A stretch of 64,000 bases of DNA from Streptomyces sp. NBC_00178 (GTDB taxonomy: Bacteria; Actinomycetota; Actinomycetes; Streptomycetales; Streptomycetaceae). The notes beneath the pieces are model-generated. The model ran no database searches and was not told the origin of the DNA. It worked only from the letters and a program-made list of their open reading frames with translations. Every line of letters starts with the position of its first letter. Within the stretch, counting starts at the first letter, position 1. The position numbers were made by a program, and so were the translations under genes. The stretch covers positions 620,001 to 684,000 of the forward strand of contig NZ_CP108143.1 of assembly GCF_036206005.1 (NCBI RefSeq), read 5' to 3'. Shown here piece after piece: positions 52,884 through 60,343 of this stretch.

Positions 52884-53480
52884 ATGTCGGAAATAGTCAC
52901 GTGCGCACGCCTGGCTCCGGAGGATACGAGCGGGCGTCGCGCACATACCTGGTGGATTCCCCGCCTTCCCCGGGGCGTCCCGGAGGCCAGGCACCGCGTG
53001 GAGAAGGCCATGCGGCACTGGGGAGAACCCGATGAACGGATCGAGGCGGCGGCCCTGGTGGTGACCGAGCTGGTCACGAACGCGGTGCAGCACACCGCCG
53101 GACGGCGTGTACGGTGCCGCCTTCTGCGTGCGCCGGGCGGTGTCCGCATCTGCGTGTGGAACCGTGGACGGCGACGCATGGCGGCGCTGCCCCGCCCCAG
53201 GGACCCCGCCAGGATCGCCCACGCGACGCGCGCCCCCGTCCCGCGCCGCCCGGAGCCCCACCGCGTGGCGGGTGACCGGTCCCGCCTGCGGGTCGGCCCC
53301 GTCGAGGGGCCCGGCCCGGTGGCCTTCGCCGCCCCGGACGGTTCCGGAGGGCCGGACGACGGCTTCGACCTCGCGTCGGTGGCGGAGGACGGGCGGGGGC
53401 TGATGCTCGTGGACGCGCTCGCGACACGCTGGGGAACCCGCAGCAGCCCCTCCGGCCGGCTGGTCTGGGCGGATCTCTGA
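52884..53480 (+). CDS. RsbW-like HATPase (anti-sigma kinase-type) protein
   Basis: A 198-residue protein with a GHKL/HATPase_c_2 domain: RHRVEKAMRHW, the N box LVVTELVTNAVQHT, RICVWNRGRR in place of the usual Asp box, and a late G box DGRGLMLVDALATRWG. An insert of about 55 residues rich in Pro/Arg separates the two halves. ATG 52884 follows GGAG. Related proteins act as anti-sigma factor kinases or in WhiJ-like systems. The atypical Asp box raises doubt about ATP hydrolysis. Divergent from the XRE gene with an operator between. Confidence 0.82.
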   Translation: MSEIVTCARLAPEDTSGRRAHTWWIPRLPRGVPEARHRVEKAMRHWGEPDERIEAAALVVTELVTNAVQHTAGRRVRCRLLRAPGGVRICVWNRGRRRMAALPRPRDPARIAHATRAPVPRRPEPHRVAGDRSRLRVGPVEGPGPVAFAAPDGSGGPDDGFDLASVAEDGRGLMLVDALATRWGTRSSPSGRLVWADL

Positions 53481-53523
53481 CCGGCTCGTCCTCCCGGAGA
53501 CCACACTCGGCGACATCAGGCGC

Positions 53524-53597
53524 GAGGCGCCGGACGCGGACTCACTGAGGGGCCCTCCGGGAGGCACCGGACGCGGACTCACTGAGGTGCCCTCCGC
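53524..53597. repeat. 37-bp tandem duplication with terminator-like hairpins
   Basis: Two copies (53524-53560 and 53561-53597) differ at few positions. Each can form a stem, e.g. GAGGCACC with GGTGCCCTC in copy 2, around a GGACGCGGACTCACTGA loop. Located between the convergent HATPase and RNase H genes, so probably a duplicated terminator. Confidence 0.65.
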
Positions 53598-53603
53598 GGC
53601 TGC

Positions 53604-54302
53604 TCAGGCCAGAGCGGACCGGCACTCCGGATGACCCCAGCCGTGGGGGTTCTTCGCGATCATGTCCTTCGCCGCGTACGGCTTTCCGCAGTGGCACCGG
53701 CCGGCGAACTTGGCCCTGATCGTCGCCCCTCCGGAGCCTGACCTGCTCGCGGGAGCGGACGCCGCCCCGCGCGTTTTGCTCTTCGTCGAACGGGCCTGGG
53801 CGGGCACGGGCAGGCCCGCCGCGCCGTGCACCGTACCCGCCGCCCGCTGGGACACCGCGACCTCGCTCGCGGCCTGGTCGGCGAGCGCGTTGAGCGGATC
53901 GCCGTCCACCTGGTGCGCCGGGACGTAGCGGAAGCTGACGCTGCGCCCGCCGAGCAGTTCGTCGATGCCGACGACCAGCTCCCGGTTCGCCACGGGCTTG
54001 CCGGCCGACGTCTTCCAGCCGTTGCGCTTCCAGCCCGGCAGCCACTTGGTCACCGCGTTCATCGCGTACTGCGAGTCCATACGCACCTCGACGGGCACCG
54101 CCGGATCGGTCGACCTCAGCAGTTCCAGCAGGGCGGTGAGCTCGGCCACGTTGTTGGTGGCGGTGCCGAGCGGTCCCGCCTCCCACCGCTGCGGGTCTCC
54201 CTGGTCATCGGCCACGACCCATGCCCAGGCGGCAGGTCCCGGATTGCCCTTCGATGCCCCGTCACACGCGGCGATGATGCGCTCGTCCATGCCCTTGATC
54301 AT
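53604..54302 (-). CDS. rnhA: Ribonuclease H with C-terminal zinc-ribbon-like extension
   Basis: A 232-residue protein. RNase HI active-site residues are all present: Asp14 (ACDGASKGNPG), Glu54 (NNVAEL), Asp76 (RMDSQYAMN) and Asp142 (NALADQAA), so it should cut RNA in RNA-DNA hybrids. After about residue 150 comes a low-complexity linker and a CHCGKPY...GWGHPEC segment that resembles a small zinc-binding module absent from standard RNase HI. ATG 54302 is used; ATG 54290 is also possible. It begins 14 bp after the SDR stop. Confidence 0.85.
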   Translation of the reverse strand: MIKGMDERIIAACDGASKGNPGPAAWAWVVADDQGDPQRWEAGPLGTATNNVAELTALLELLRSTDPAVPVEVRMDSQYAMNAVTKWLPGWKRNGWKTSAGKPVANRELVVGIDELLGGRSVSFRYVPAHQVDGDPLNALADQAASEVAVSQRAAGTVHGAAGLPVPAQARSTKSKTRGAASAPASRSGSGGATIRAKFAGRCHCGKPYAAKDMIAKNPHGWGHPECRSALA

Positions 54303-54316
54303 GCCAGCCCGACGGC

Positions 54317-55111
54317 TCAGGGCACGATCGAGTCGACGTATCCGCCGTCCACCCGCACGGCCGCGCCCGTGGTGGCCGAGGCCTGCGGCGAGCTGAGGTA
54401 GACCACGAGGTTCGCGATCTCCTCGGGCTCGATGAGCCGCTGGAGCAGGGACTGGGGGCGGTACCGGCGCATGAACTCGCGCTGGGCCTCGTCCCACGGC
54501 AGGTCCCCGCCCACCAGGTCGTGGACGAAGTCCTCGACCCCGCCGGTGTGGGTGGGCCCGGCGATCACCGAGTTCACGGTCACTCCCGTGCCCGCGGCCT
54601 CCTTGGCGAAGCCGCGGGAGACCGCCAGCAGGGCGGTCTTCGACATCCCGTAGTGGATCATCTCGGCGGGAATGACGATCGCGGAGTCGCTCGCGATGTT
54701 CTGCACCCGGCCCCACCCCTTCCCGGTCATGCCCGGCAGGTAGTGGCGGATCAGGCGTACCGCGCTCAGGACGTTCGTGTCGAAGTAGGTGCGCCACTCC
54801 TCGTCGGTGATCTCCAGCGGCGGCCTGGAGCCGAAGATGCCGAGGTTGTTGACGAGGATGTCCGTGAGGGGCACGGCGCCGTACAGTTCCGCCGCCCCCT
54901 GCTCGGTGGCGAGGTCGCAGGCGACCGTGAGGACGTCGGCGCCCGGCTCGCCGCTCCGCAGGACCCCGGCCGCCTCTTCCAGCCGCTCCCGGCTGCGCCC
55001 GGTCAGGACGACCCGCGCTCCGGCGCCGGCCAGCCCGGTGGCGATGGCGAGTCCGATCCCCTGGGAGGAGCCGGTCACGACCGCCGTCCTGCCGTCAAGA
55101 GCGATACGCAT
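54317..55111 (-). CDS. Short-chain dehydrogenase/reductase
   Basis: A 264-residue classical SDR. Cofactor motif TGSSQGIG (residues 14-21), NNLG near residue 90, catalytic Ser in NIASDSAIV, Tyr/Lys in YGMSK, and a C-terminal GAAVRVDGGYV. ATG 55111 follows AAGGGA; the 28 residues upstream in the frame are unlike the family. An Arg at the end of the second beta-strand (VVLTGRSRERLE) favours NADPH. Substrate unknown. Directly upstream of the RNase H gene with a short gap. Confidence 0.9.
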   Translation of the reverse strand: MRIALDGRTAVVTGSSQGIGLAIATGLAGAGARVVLTGRSRERLEEAAGVLRSGEPGADVLTVACDLATEQGAAELYGAVPLTDILVNNLGIFGSRPPLEITDEEWRTYFDTNVLSAVRLIRHYLPGMTGKGWGRVQNIASDSAIVIPAEMIHYGMSKTALLAVSRGFAKEAAGTGVTVNSVIAGPTHTGGVEDFVHDLVGGDLPWDEAQREFMRRYRPQSLLQRLIEPEEIANLVVYLSSPQASATTGAAVRVDGGYVDSIVP

Positions 55112-55240
55112 GGTGCGATCCCTTCGTCCCGTGTCAGCGGTGCACAAGTCGTGTCCACCCTGGCACCCCACGGACGCGGGCGCCCGGCAGGACACGGCGC
55201 GGGGGCCGCGTGGCGACGGGACCGGAGGGCCTGACGCGCG

Positions 55241-55277
55241 CGGGGCCCCGGCCGGTGCGAAACCGGCCGGGGCCCCG
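55241..55277 (-). terminator. Terminator of the cyclophilin gene
   Basis: Perfect 16-bp stem CGGGGCCCCGGCCGGT / ACCGGCCGGGGCCCCG with a short loop, starting 10 bp beyond the stop codon. Confidence 0.8.
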
Positions 55278-55286
55278 TCCCGCAGG

Positions 55287-55784
55287 TCAGAGAACGCCGG
55301 ACGCGGAGACGGCGATCGCGGCCTTCGTGGTGCCGTTCGGGGTGCCGTAGGACTCGATCTTGCGGACGAGCTCCATGCTGGGCTCGTCGGCGACCTCGCC
55401 GAACACGACGTGCTTGCCGTCCAGCCACGGGGTGAGGACGGTGGTGATGAAGAACTGCGAGCCGTTGGTGTTCGGGCCGGCGTTGGCCATCGAGAGCAGA
55501 CCCGGCTTGTTGTGCTTCAGCGTGAAGTTCTCGTCGGCGAACTTCTCGCCGTAGATGCTCTTGCCACCGGTGCCGTTGCCGCGGGTGAAGTCTCCGCCCT
55601 GCAGCATGAAGTCGGGGATGACGCGGTGGAACGGCGAACCGGCGTAGCCGTAGCCGTGCTCACCGGTGGCGAGCGCGCGGAAGTTCTCCGCGGTCTTGGG
55701 TGCAACGTCGTCGAACAGGTTGAACACGATCCGCCCGGCGGGCTCGTCGTTGATGGTGATGTCGAAATACGCCTTGATGGTCAT
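55287..55784 (-). CDS. Peptidyl-prolyl cis-trans isomerase, cyclophilin
   Basis: A 165-residue cytoplasmic cyclophilin with no signal peptide. It shows [21 protein letters not shown], the catalytic [36 protein letters not shown] and [12 protein letters not shown] (the Trp of the cyclosporin-binding site is present). It accelerates proline isomerisation during protein folding. The sequence is very close to the known Streptomyces cyclophilin A type. Single gene with its own terminator. Confidence 0.95.
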   Translation of the reverse strand: MTIKAYFDITINDEPAGRIVFNLFDDVAPKTAENFRALATGEHGYGYAGSPFHRVIPDFMLQGGDFTRGNGTGGKSIYGEKFADENFTLKHNKPGLLSMANAGPNTNGSQFFITTVLTPWLDGKHVVFGEVADEPSMELVRKIESYGTPNGTTKAAIAVSASGVL

Positions 55785-55868
55785 GGACCCATCCTGACAT
55801 CACCGGCGGCCCTTCGTTGCACAGACCCCGCCCGACGTGGTCCGGGGCGTGCGGGCACCGCGCACGAG

Positions 55869-55905
55869 TGCGGCGCACCACGGGCTCGATCCGTGGTACG
55901 CCGCA
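55869..55905 (-). terminator. Terminator of the lamin-tail gene
   Basis: 15-bp stem TGCGGCGCACCACGG / CCGTGGTACGCCGCA with one C/A mismatch and a 7-base loop, about 45 bp beyond the stop codon. Confidence 0.65.
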
Positions 55906-55950
55906 TCGGTGTCATTCAGGGGAGGCGCCGCATCCCCCTACGGGTGTCGG

Positions 55951-56547
55951 TCAGCGGTTGCCGCGGGGGCCGCCGCCGTGGTTGTTGCCGCCGCCCTGGT
56001 GGCCGTTGTTGTTGCCACCGTGGTGGCCGTTGTTGTTCCCGCCGTGGTGGCCGTTGCTGCCGCCGTGACCGTTGTTGTTCCCGCCGCGGTGACGACCCCA
56101 GGACTCGGAGTCGATCTTGCGGCCGCGGTTGTCGCGGAGCGTCGCGGTGTCCCGGCTGTCCCACACGTAGTTGCGACGGTCCTGGTAGACGTCGCGGGTG
56201 GTGTCGCGCCCCACTCCGGTGTGGACCCGGACGGAGGAGCGGCCCGGGAGCCTCATGTCGAACCGGTACGTGCGGTTGCTCTCGTCGCTCAGCGTCCAGC
56301 CGCGGAGGTTGACGGAGTGGCGGCTGGTGTTCGTGACCGTGACCCACTCGGCGTTCAGGCTGCGGTTGGAGCCGTTGTCGCGGCCGGGGCTGTCGTACTG
56401 GATCGCTCCGAGGACGACCGCCGAGCGCTGCGCCGGCCGGTGGTGGCCGTGGTCCCGGCCATCGGCCGAGGCCGGCAGGGCCGCTGCGGCGAGCAGGGCA
56501 CCGGAGGCGAGAACGGTGGCGGTGATCCGTCGTGCGGAACGGGACAT
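55951..56547 (-). CDS. Secreted lamin-tail-domain protein with Asn/Gly/His repeats
   Basis: A 198-residue exported protein: Sec signal (MSRSARRITATVLASGALLAAAALPASA), then a lamin-tail (LTD) immunoglobulin-like domain (about 42-150: LNAEWVTVTNTSRHSVNLRGWTLSDE, RLPGRSSVRVHTG, VWDSRDTATLRD), then about 45 residues of GGNNNGHHGG-type repeats. LTD proteins are common and poorly understood extracellular proteins in streptomycetes. The His/Asn/Gly tail could bind metal ions or the cell surface; this is inference. Confidence 0.85.
   Translation of the reverse strand: MSRSARRITATVLASGALLAAAALPASADGRDHGHHRPAQRSAVVLGAIQYDSPGRDNGSNRSLNAEWVTVTNTSRHSVNLRGWTLSDESNRTYRFDMRLPGRSSVRVHTGVGRDTTRDVYQDRRNYVWDSRDTATLRDNRGRKIDSESWGRHRGGNNNGHGGSNGHHGGNNNGHHGGNNNGHQGGGNNHGGGPRGNR
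55976..56095. repeat. 24-bp coding repeats (Gly-Gly-Asn-Asn-Asn-Gly-His tail)
   Basis: About five imperfect copies of a 24-bp unit containing GTGGTGGCCGTTGTTGTT, encoding the Asn/Gly/His tail of the lamin-tail protein. Copy number is likely variable. Confidence 0.75.
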
Positions 56548-56666
56548 GGAAACCCCTCATCATGCAGGCCCGGTACGAAGGTGCCGGGCGTTTTCCGACC
56601 CCGGCGTCGGTGCCGGGAACGCAAACTTTGTCCGGCTTTCGCGGTGGCCGAAAGGTGCCCTGGTTC

Positions 56667-56697
56667 GTGTGACAAAGTGCGGACATTTCTGTCACAC
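56667..56697. promoter_or_regulatory. Inverted repeat GTGTGACA-N15-TGTCACAC
   Basis: Perfect 8-bp arms with a 15-bp spacer, 120 bp upstream of the lamin-tail gene. The half-site resembles a CRP half-site, but the spacing is wrong for CRP. Candidate operator of unknown regulator. Confidence 0.45.
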
Positions 56698-56857
56698 ACG
56701 ACTGCACTCGACACGGATTGCACCGGTCGTAGACCTGTCAACCGTTGATCGCTGCACGGACCCGTTCCGGGCGCCGATCACCTGGTCATGGCGCCCCGTT
56801 CACACCCTGCCCGCTCCCCCGGGCGCCCGTGCCTGCTCAGGGCCGTCGCGTGTAACA

Positions 56858-56873
56858 AAAGCGACAGCGCTTT
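56858..56873 (-). terminator. Hairpin AAAGCG-N4-CGCTTT with U-run
   Basis: On the minus strand the stem AAAGCG/CGCUUU is followed by UUGUU, 18 bp past the stop of the 77-residue frame at 56891-57124. A short but classical terminator, supporting that frame as a gene. Confidence 0.5.
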
Positions 56874-56890
56874 CCTGGACAAAAGTTCCA

Positions 56891-57124
56891 TTACCGCCTG
56901 GAAAGGAGTTCGCGCGTTCGAGCCTTCAGGATCCAGCGGGAGGGGGCGATGCGCGCGCGCTGCCCGCCGTTGACGACCAGCGCGTTCACGGGCGCCAGGG
57001 GATCCAGGGCCATCGACCTGGCCAGCAGCACACCCGCGGCCAGCGGGAGCAGGGTCACGGCCAGTGCCGTACCGGCGGTGGTGAGGGTCTGGATGCGGGG
57101 GCGCGTCGGCGCGTCGGGGGCCAT
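56891..57124 (-). CDS. Hypothetical small membrane protein
   Basis: A 77-residue frame, MAPDAPTRPRIQTLTTAGTALAVTLLPLAAG onward. One long hydrophobic stretch (about residues 14-36) could span the membrane, followed by a polar, Arg-rich tail. I do not recognise a family. Support: a plausible transmembrane segment, no better overlapping frame, and a terminator-like hairpin 18 bp downstream. Against: no clear ribosome-binding site before ATG 57124. Confidence 0.4.
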   Translation of the reverse strand: MAPDAPTRPRIQTLTTAGTALAVTLLPLAAGVLLARSMALDPLAPVNALVVNGGQRARIAPSRWILKARTRELLSRR

Positions 57125-57247
57125 GACGCCATTCGACCAGCGGCAAGGACGGCCGGGATCGGGTGACGTACTCAGACGCGGCCGTCGCCGCTACTCAGCC
57201 GGCCGGACGCGTGGGCACGCCGGCCGGCCTCGTGCGGACGGCCGCGG

Positions 57248-57670
57248 TCACTCCGGATCGGCGGACGGACCCCAGTGGGAAAACCGGGGCAGCCACTTCA
57301 CCCGGTAGTCGGGGTGGCCCGCGTGCTCCGCGGCCATCTGACGCACGACGAACCCGAGACCGACGGCCCGCCCCGAGGTGAAGTCCTGGGCGGGACGGTC
57401 GGTGTCCAGGTCCGCGATCTCCTCGTACTCGTCCAGGAGGACCCTGGTGGTCTCGATGCGGCGCAGGGTGCGCGCCGGGTCCTGGTGGGCGATGTGGCGG
57501 TCGTACGCGCGCGACCGCACCACGAACGCGATGCCGCTGGTGCGGTCGTGCACCTCGCCCGGTGCCTCGGCCGGTGTACGCCAGCCGTCACCTCCCGCTT
57601 CACGCGCGATGCGCTCCTCGTCGTCGAGGCGTGCCCGCACGAAGACCAACAGGTCCGAGTTCTCTGCCAT
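57248..57670 (-). CDS. DUF6221-like protein
   Basis: A 140-residue polar protein starting MAENSDLLVFVRARLDDEERIAR, then VHDRTSGIAFVVRSRAYDRHIAHQDPARTLRRIETTRVLLDEY and a C-terminal MAAEHAGHPDYRVKWLP. The opening FVRARLDDEE, the mid RHIAxxDPxRxLRxIExxR and the AxxxxxHPDYRxxW ending are what I associate with DUF6221, a family of unknown function found mainly in actinomycete phages and genomes. ATG 57682 is an alternative start, nearer to the GGAGAAGG site. Single gene. Confidence 0.75.
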   Translation of the reverse strand: MAENSDLLVFVRARLDDEERIAREAGGDGWRTPAEAPGEVHDRTSGIAFVVRSRAYDRHIAHQDPARTLRRIETTRVLLDEYEEIADLDTDRPAQDFTSGRAVGLGFVVRQMAAEHAGHPDYRVKWLPRFSHWGPSADPE

Positions 57671-57837
57671 CTGGTTCCGCATCCTTCTCCGTCACAGACC
57701 ACGACGTGCGCACACGCTCCGCCGCGGACCCGTTCTGCCCGACCAGCAGAGGATGCCTCACCCGTGCCCCGCCGTCGCACCCGGCTCCGGGCGGGTTCCG
57801 CATGGCGGACACCACGGCGGGCCGTGGACGGCCGGTG

Positions 57838-60285
57838 TCAGCGGGACGGGGCGCGCCGCGCGGCCATCAGCAGCGCGATGTCGTCGGGCCGGTCGTCGTC
57901 CTGGCGCGCCTGCGCGATGACGAGATCCGCCGCTTCGGCGAGCGGCAGGTGGCCCGCCCCGGCCAGGGTGGCGCGGAGCCTCTCGATGCCCTCGTCGATG
58001 TCCGCGTCCGCCCTCTCCACGAGACCGTCCGTGAAGAGCGCGATGACGGCGCCGTCGCCGAGCGTCAGTTCCGTGACCGGATACGCCGCCTCCGGGTCGA
58101 CCCCGAGGACCACGCCGCCGGCGAGATCCAGGACCTCGGTCCGGCCGTCGGCGTGCCGCACGACGGGCTGGGGGTGCCCGGCGCGTACGGCGTGCACGAG
58201 ACCGGTCCCGGGGTCCAGAAGGACGTAGCAGCAGCTGGCGAACTGCCCCGGGTCGAGGCCGATGAGCAGATGGTTCGTGGCGCTCATGGTCTCCCGCGGG
58301 TCGTGCCCGGTGAGCGCGAAGGCGCGTACGGCGCTGCGCAGTTGCCCCATGGTCGCGGCAGCGGCGACACCGTGGCCCTGGACGTCGCCGATGACGAGGG
58401 CGAGTCCGTCACGGGTCTCGATGACGTCGTACCAGTCACCGCCGACCTCGATGTCCTGGGTGCCCGAGAGGTACCGTCCGACCGTGTCCACGCGGTCGAC
58501 GACCGGGAGCCGGTGCGGCAGCAGCGCGTCCTGGAGGCCGCGGGCGAGAGCCGCCTCGGTGTCGTAGCGCTGCGCCCGCTGGAGTGCCTGGGCGATGAGC
58601 CCGGCCAGGGCCGTCAGGACGGTGCGCTCCTCCGGGTTGAAGCCGCGGGGCTGGTCGAAGCCGAGGATGCACGAGCCGACGGGGCGGCCGGAGGCGATGA
58701 GCGGCAGGAAGGCGCGCGCGCCGACGCTGGCGTCCATGGGGATGCCCGGGTAGGCGTCCGCCAGCTGCTCCATCGATTCGAAGAACAGGGGACGTCCGCT
58801 GGTGAGTGTCTCGACGCCAGGGATGCGGGCGTCGAGGCCGACGCCGTCGAAACCGTCGAGGAAGCCCTGGGGGAAGCCCGTCTCCGAAGCGAGGTAGAGA
58901 CGCCCCTCGTGCTGGAGGTAGATGGCGAGCTGCCTGCCCCCGAAGGCGGGCAGCAGTTCCTCCGTGACCACGGCCGACACCTGCCGGGCGGTCACGGCCT
59001 CGGTGAGCGCGATGGCCAGTGCGACCGGCCGGTAGAGGACGTCGGCGTGGTCCACCGCCGGCCCGGGCTCCGCGTCCCGGCGCGGGCCGGTGGCCGGCTC
59101 CGGCGCTCGGCCGGGGCTGCCCGACGGACCGAAGGTGACGGTGACCCCGTCGTGATCGGGGAACATCGCCACCGACAGCCACTGCCTCGGGGTGCGGCGG
59201 GCGAGGAAGTGGACCGGGTCGTCGGAGAGGAGCGCGGCCCGGTGGTGGTCCTCGTAGGAGGGGTCCGCCAGCCAGGGCAGTGCGGCGAACAGGTCCCGGC
59301 CGACCAGTTCGGCCCGCTCGCGGCCGAGAAGCTTCTCGGCCGGGGCGTTGACGTAGGTGATCCGCCCCAGCCGGTCGTGGCAGAGCATCCCGCGCGGGAT
59401 GCGGTCCGCCGCGTCGGGGACGGCCGGACAAGCTCCCGGGTCGACCACGACCCCGGCGAGCCGGCCGGACGCGCCGTCACCCGCCCCGTGCCCGGACAGC
59501 TCGACGAGCAGCGGGCGGCCGTCGGGACACCACAGCCGCATCCGGCTGACGTGCGGCTGCGCCGACTCGGCCGCCCTGCCCGCCAGCGTCCACAGCCCGT
59601 GTACGTCCTCCGGAAGCAGCCGCGCGGCCAGTGCCTCCATGGTGCGCGCGGGAGGATCGGCGGGGGTGTGGCCGAGGAGCTGTCGCGCGTCGTCGTCGGC
59701 GGTGACCGCTCCGCTGCCGAGGTCCCAGTCGAAGTGTCCGACCCGTAGCGGCCTGGCGCTGTCCGCCGGAAGCCGCACGAGCAGCGGCGGCTCGTCCCAC
59801 CGGGCGGGCTCGTCGAGCGCGGCCAGGCCGGCGCCGAGTCCGGCCGCCGCGGCCTCCATGCGACGGCGGTCGTCGACGCCGACGGGAACGCCCCTGGTGG
59901 CGTAGCGCAGGACGACGAGGACGCCGACCGGTGTGCTGCCGATCATGAACGGCGCGTAGAGCGATCCGAAGGGGAAGGGCAGCCCGGCCATCAGCTGCGG
60001 GAACCGGCGCATGGCCTCGTCCGCGTCTGCGAGGTACACGGGCCTGCCCGTCCGGTAGGCCTCCGCCACCGGGAACGGGCGGTTGATGTGCATCCGCCAC
60101 CAGGGACGCATCAGCGGGCCCGGGAGGCCCGCGAGGATCGCCATGAGGAGGAGGCCGGGGGTCCTGGAGCGCAGGTAGACGCCGCCCGCGTACCCTCCGA
60201 CCGCGTCGACGGCGCCCACCACGGCCCGGGCGAGCACCAGCGACAGGCCGTCGGGCGTTCTGCCGTCATCCGGACTCCAGGTCAC
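57838..60285 (-). CDS. PP2C/SpoIIE-type serine phosphatase with GAF and PAS domains
   Basis: An 815-residue cytoplasmic signalling protein from GTG 60285. Order: GAF-like domain (about 10-155), PAS-like (about 180-290), PAS (about 295-390; RITYVNAPAEKLLGRERAELVGRDLF), GAF (about 420-575), and an RsbU/SpoIIE phosphatase domain (about 590-812). Metal-binding motifs are visible: GGDWYDV, VIGDVQGHG, ALFTDGLVE and RPDDIALLM. Such proteins dephosphorylate anti-anti-sigma factors in response to signals sensed by GAF/PAS domains. No partner kinase or anti-sigma antagonist is adjacent; the RsbW-like gene is at 52884. Confidence 0.92.
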   Translation of the reverse strand: MTWSPDDGRTPDGLSLVLARAVVGAVDAVGGYAGGVYLRSRTPGLLLMAILAGLPGPLMRPWWRMHINRPFPVAEAYRTGRPVYLADADEAMRRFPQLMAGLPFPFGSLYAPFMIGSTPVGVLVVLRYATRGVPVGVDDRRRMEAAAAGLGAGLAALDEPARWDEPPLLVRLPADSARPLRVGHFDWDLGSGAVTADDDARQLLGHTPADPPARTMEALAARLLPEDVHGLWTLAGRAAESAQPHVSRMRLWCPDGRPLLVELSGHGAGDGASGRLAGVVVDPGACPAVPDAADRIPRGMLCHDRLGRITYVNAPAEKLLGRERAELVGRDLFAALPWLADPSYEDHHRAALLSDDPVHFLARRTPRQWLSVAMFPDHDGVTVTFGPSGSPGRAPEPATGPRRDAEPGPAVDHADVLYRPVALAIALTEAVTARQVSAVVTEELLPAFGGRQLAIYLQHEGRLYLASETGFPQGFLDGFDGVGLDARIPGVETLTSGRPLFFESMEQLADAYPGIPMDASVGARAFLPLIASGRPVGSCILGFDQPRGFNPEERTVLTALAGLIAQALQRAQRYDTEAALARGLQDALLPHRLPVVDRVDTVGRYLSGTQDIEVGGDWYDVIETRDGLALVIGDVQGHGVAAAATMGQLRSAVRAFALTGHDPRETMSATNHLLIGLDPGQFASCCYVLLDPGTGLVHAVRAGHPQPVVRHADGRTEVLDLAGGVVLGVDPEAAYPVTELTLGDGAVIALFTDGLVERADADIDEGIERLRATLAGAGHLPLAEAADLVIAQARQDDDRPDDIALLMAARRAPSR

Positions 60286-60294
60286 ACAGCCAGC

Positions 60295-60320
60295 ATGCGC
60301 ACCCGTGAGCGGGTGCGCAT
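60295..60320 (-). terminator. Terminator of the polyol cassette
   Basis: Perfect 11-bp stem ATGCGCACCCG / CGGGTGCGCAT with a TGAG loop, 24 bp after the PfkB stop and just before the phosphatase gene. Confidence 0.75.
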
Positions 60321-60343
60321 GTCAACGGCCGGCCCGGATCCCG

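Larger units (their letters stand above)
56548..56890. other. 343-bp gap upstream of the lamin-tail gene
   Basis: Holds an inverted repeat (56667-56697) and a terminator-like hairpin (56858-56873). The comparatively AT-rich 56620-56740 probably contains the lamin-tail promoter on the minus strand. No credible gene. Confidence 0.5.

Noticed and set aside
56667-56697. CRP-binding site before the lamin-tail gene
   Set aside because: The half-sites resemble TGTGA/TCACA, but the 19-bp separation between these pentamers is incompatible with the 6-bp CRP spacing.
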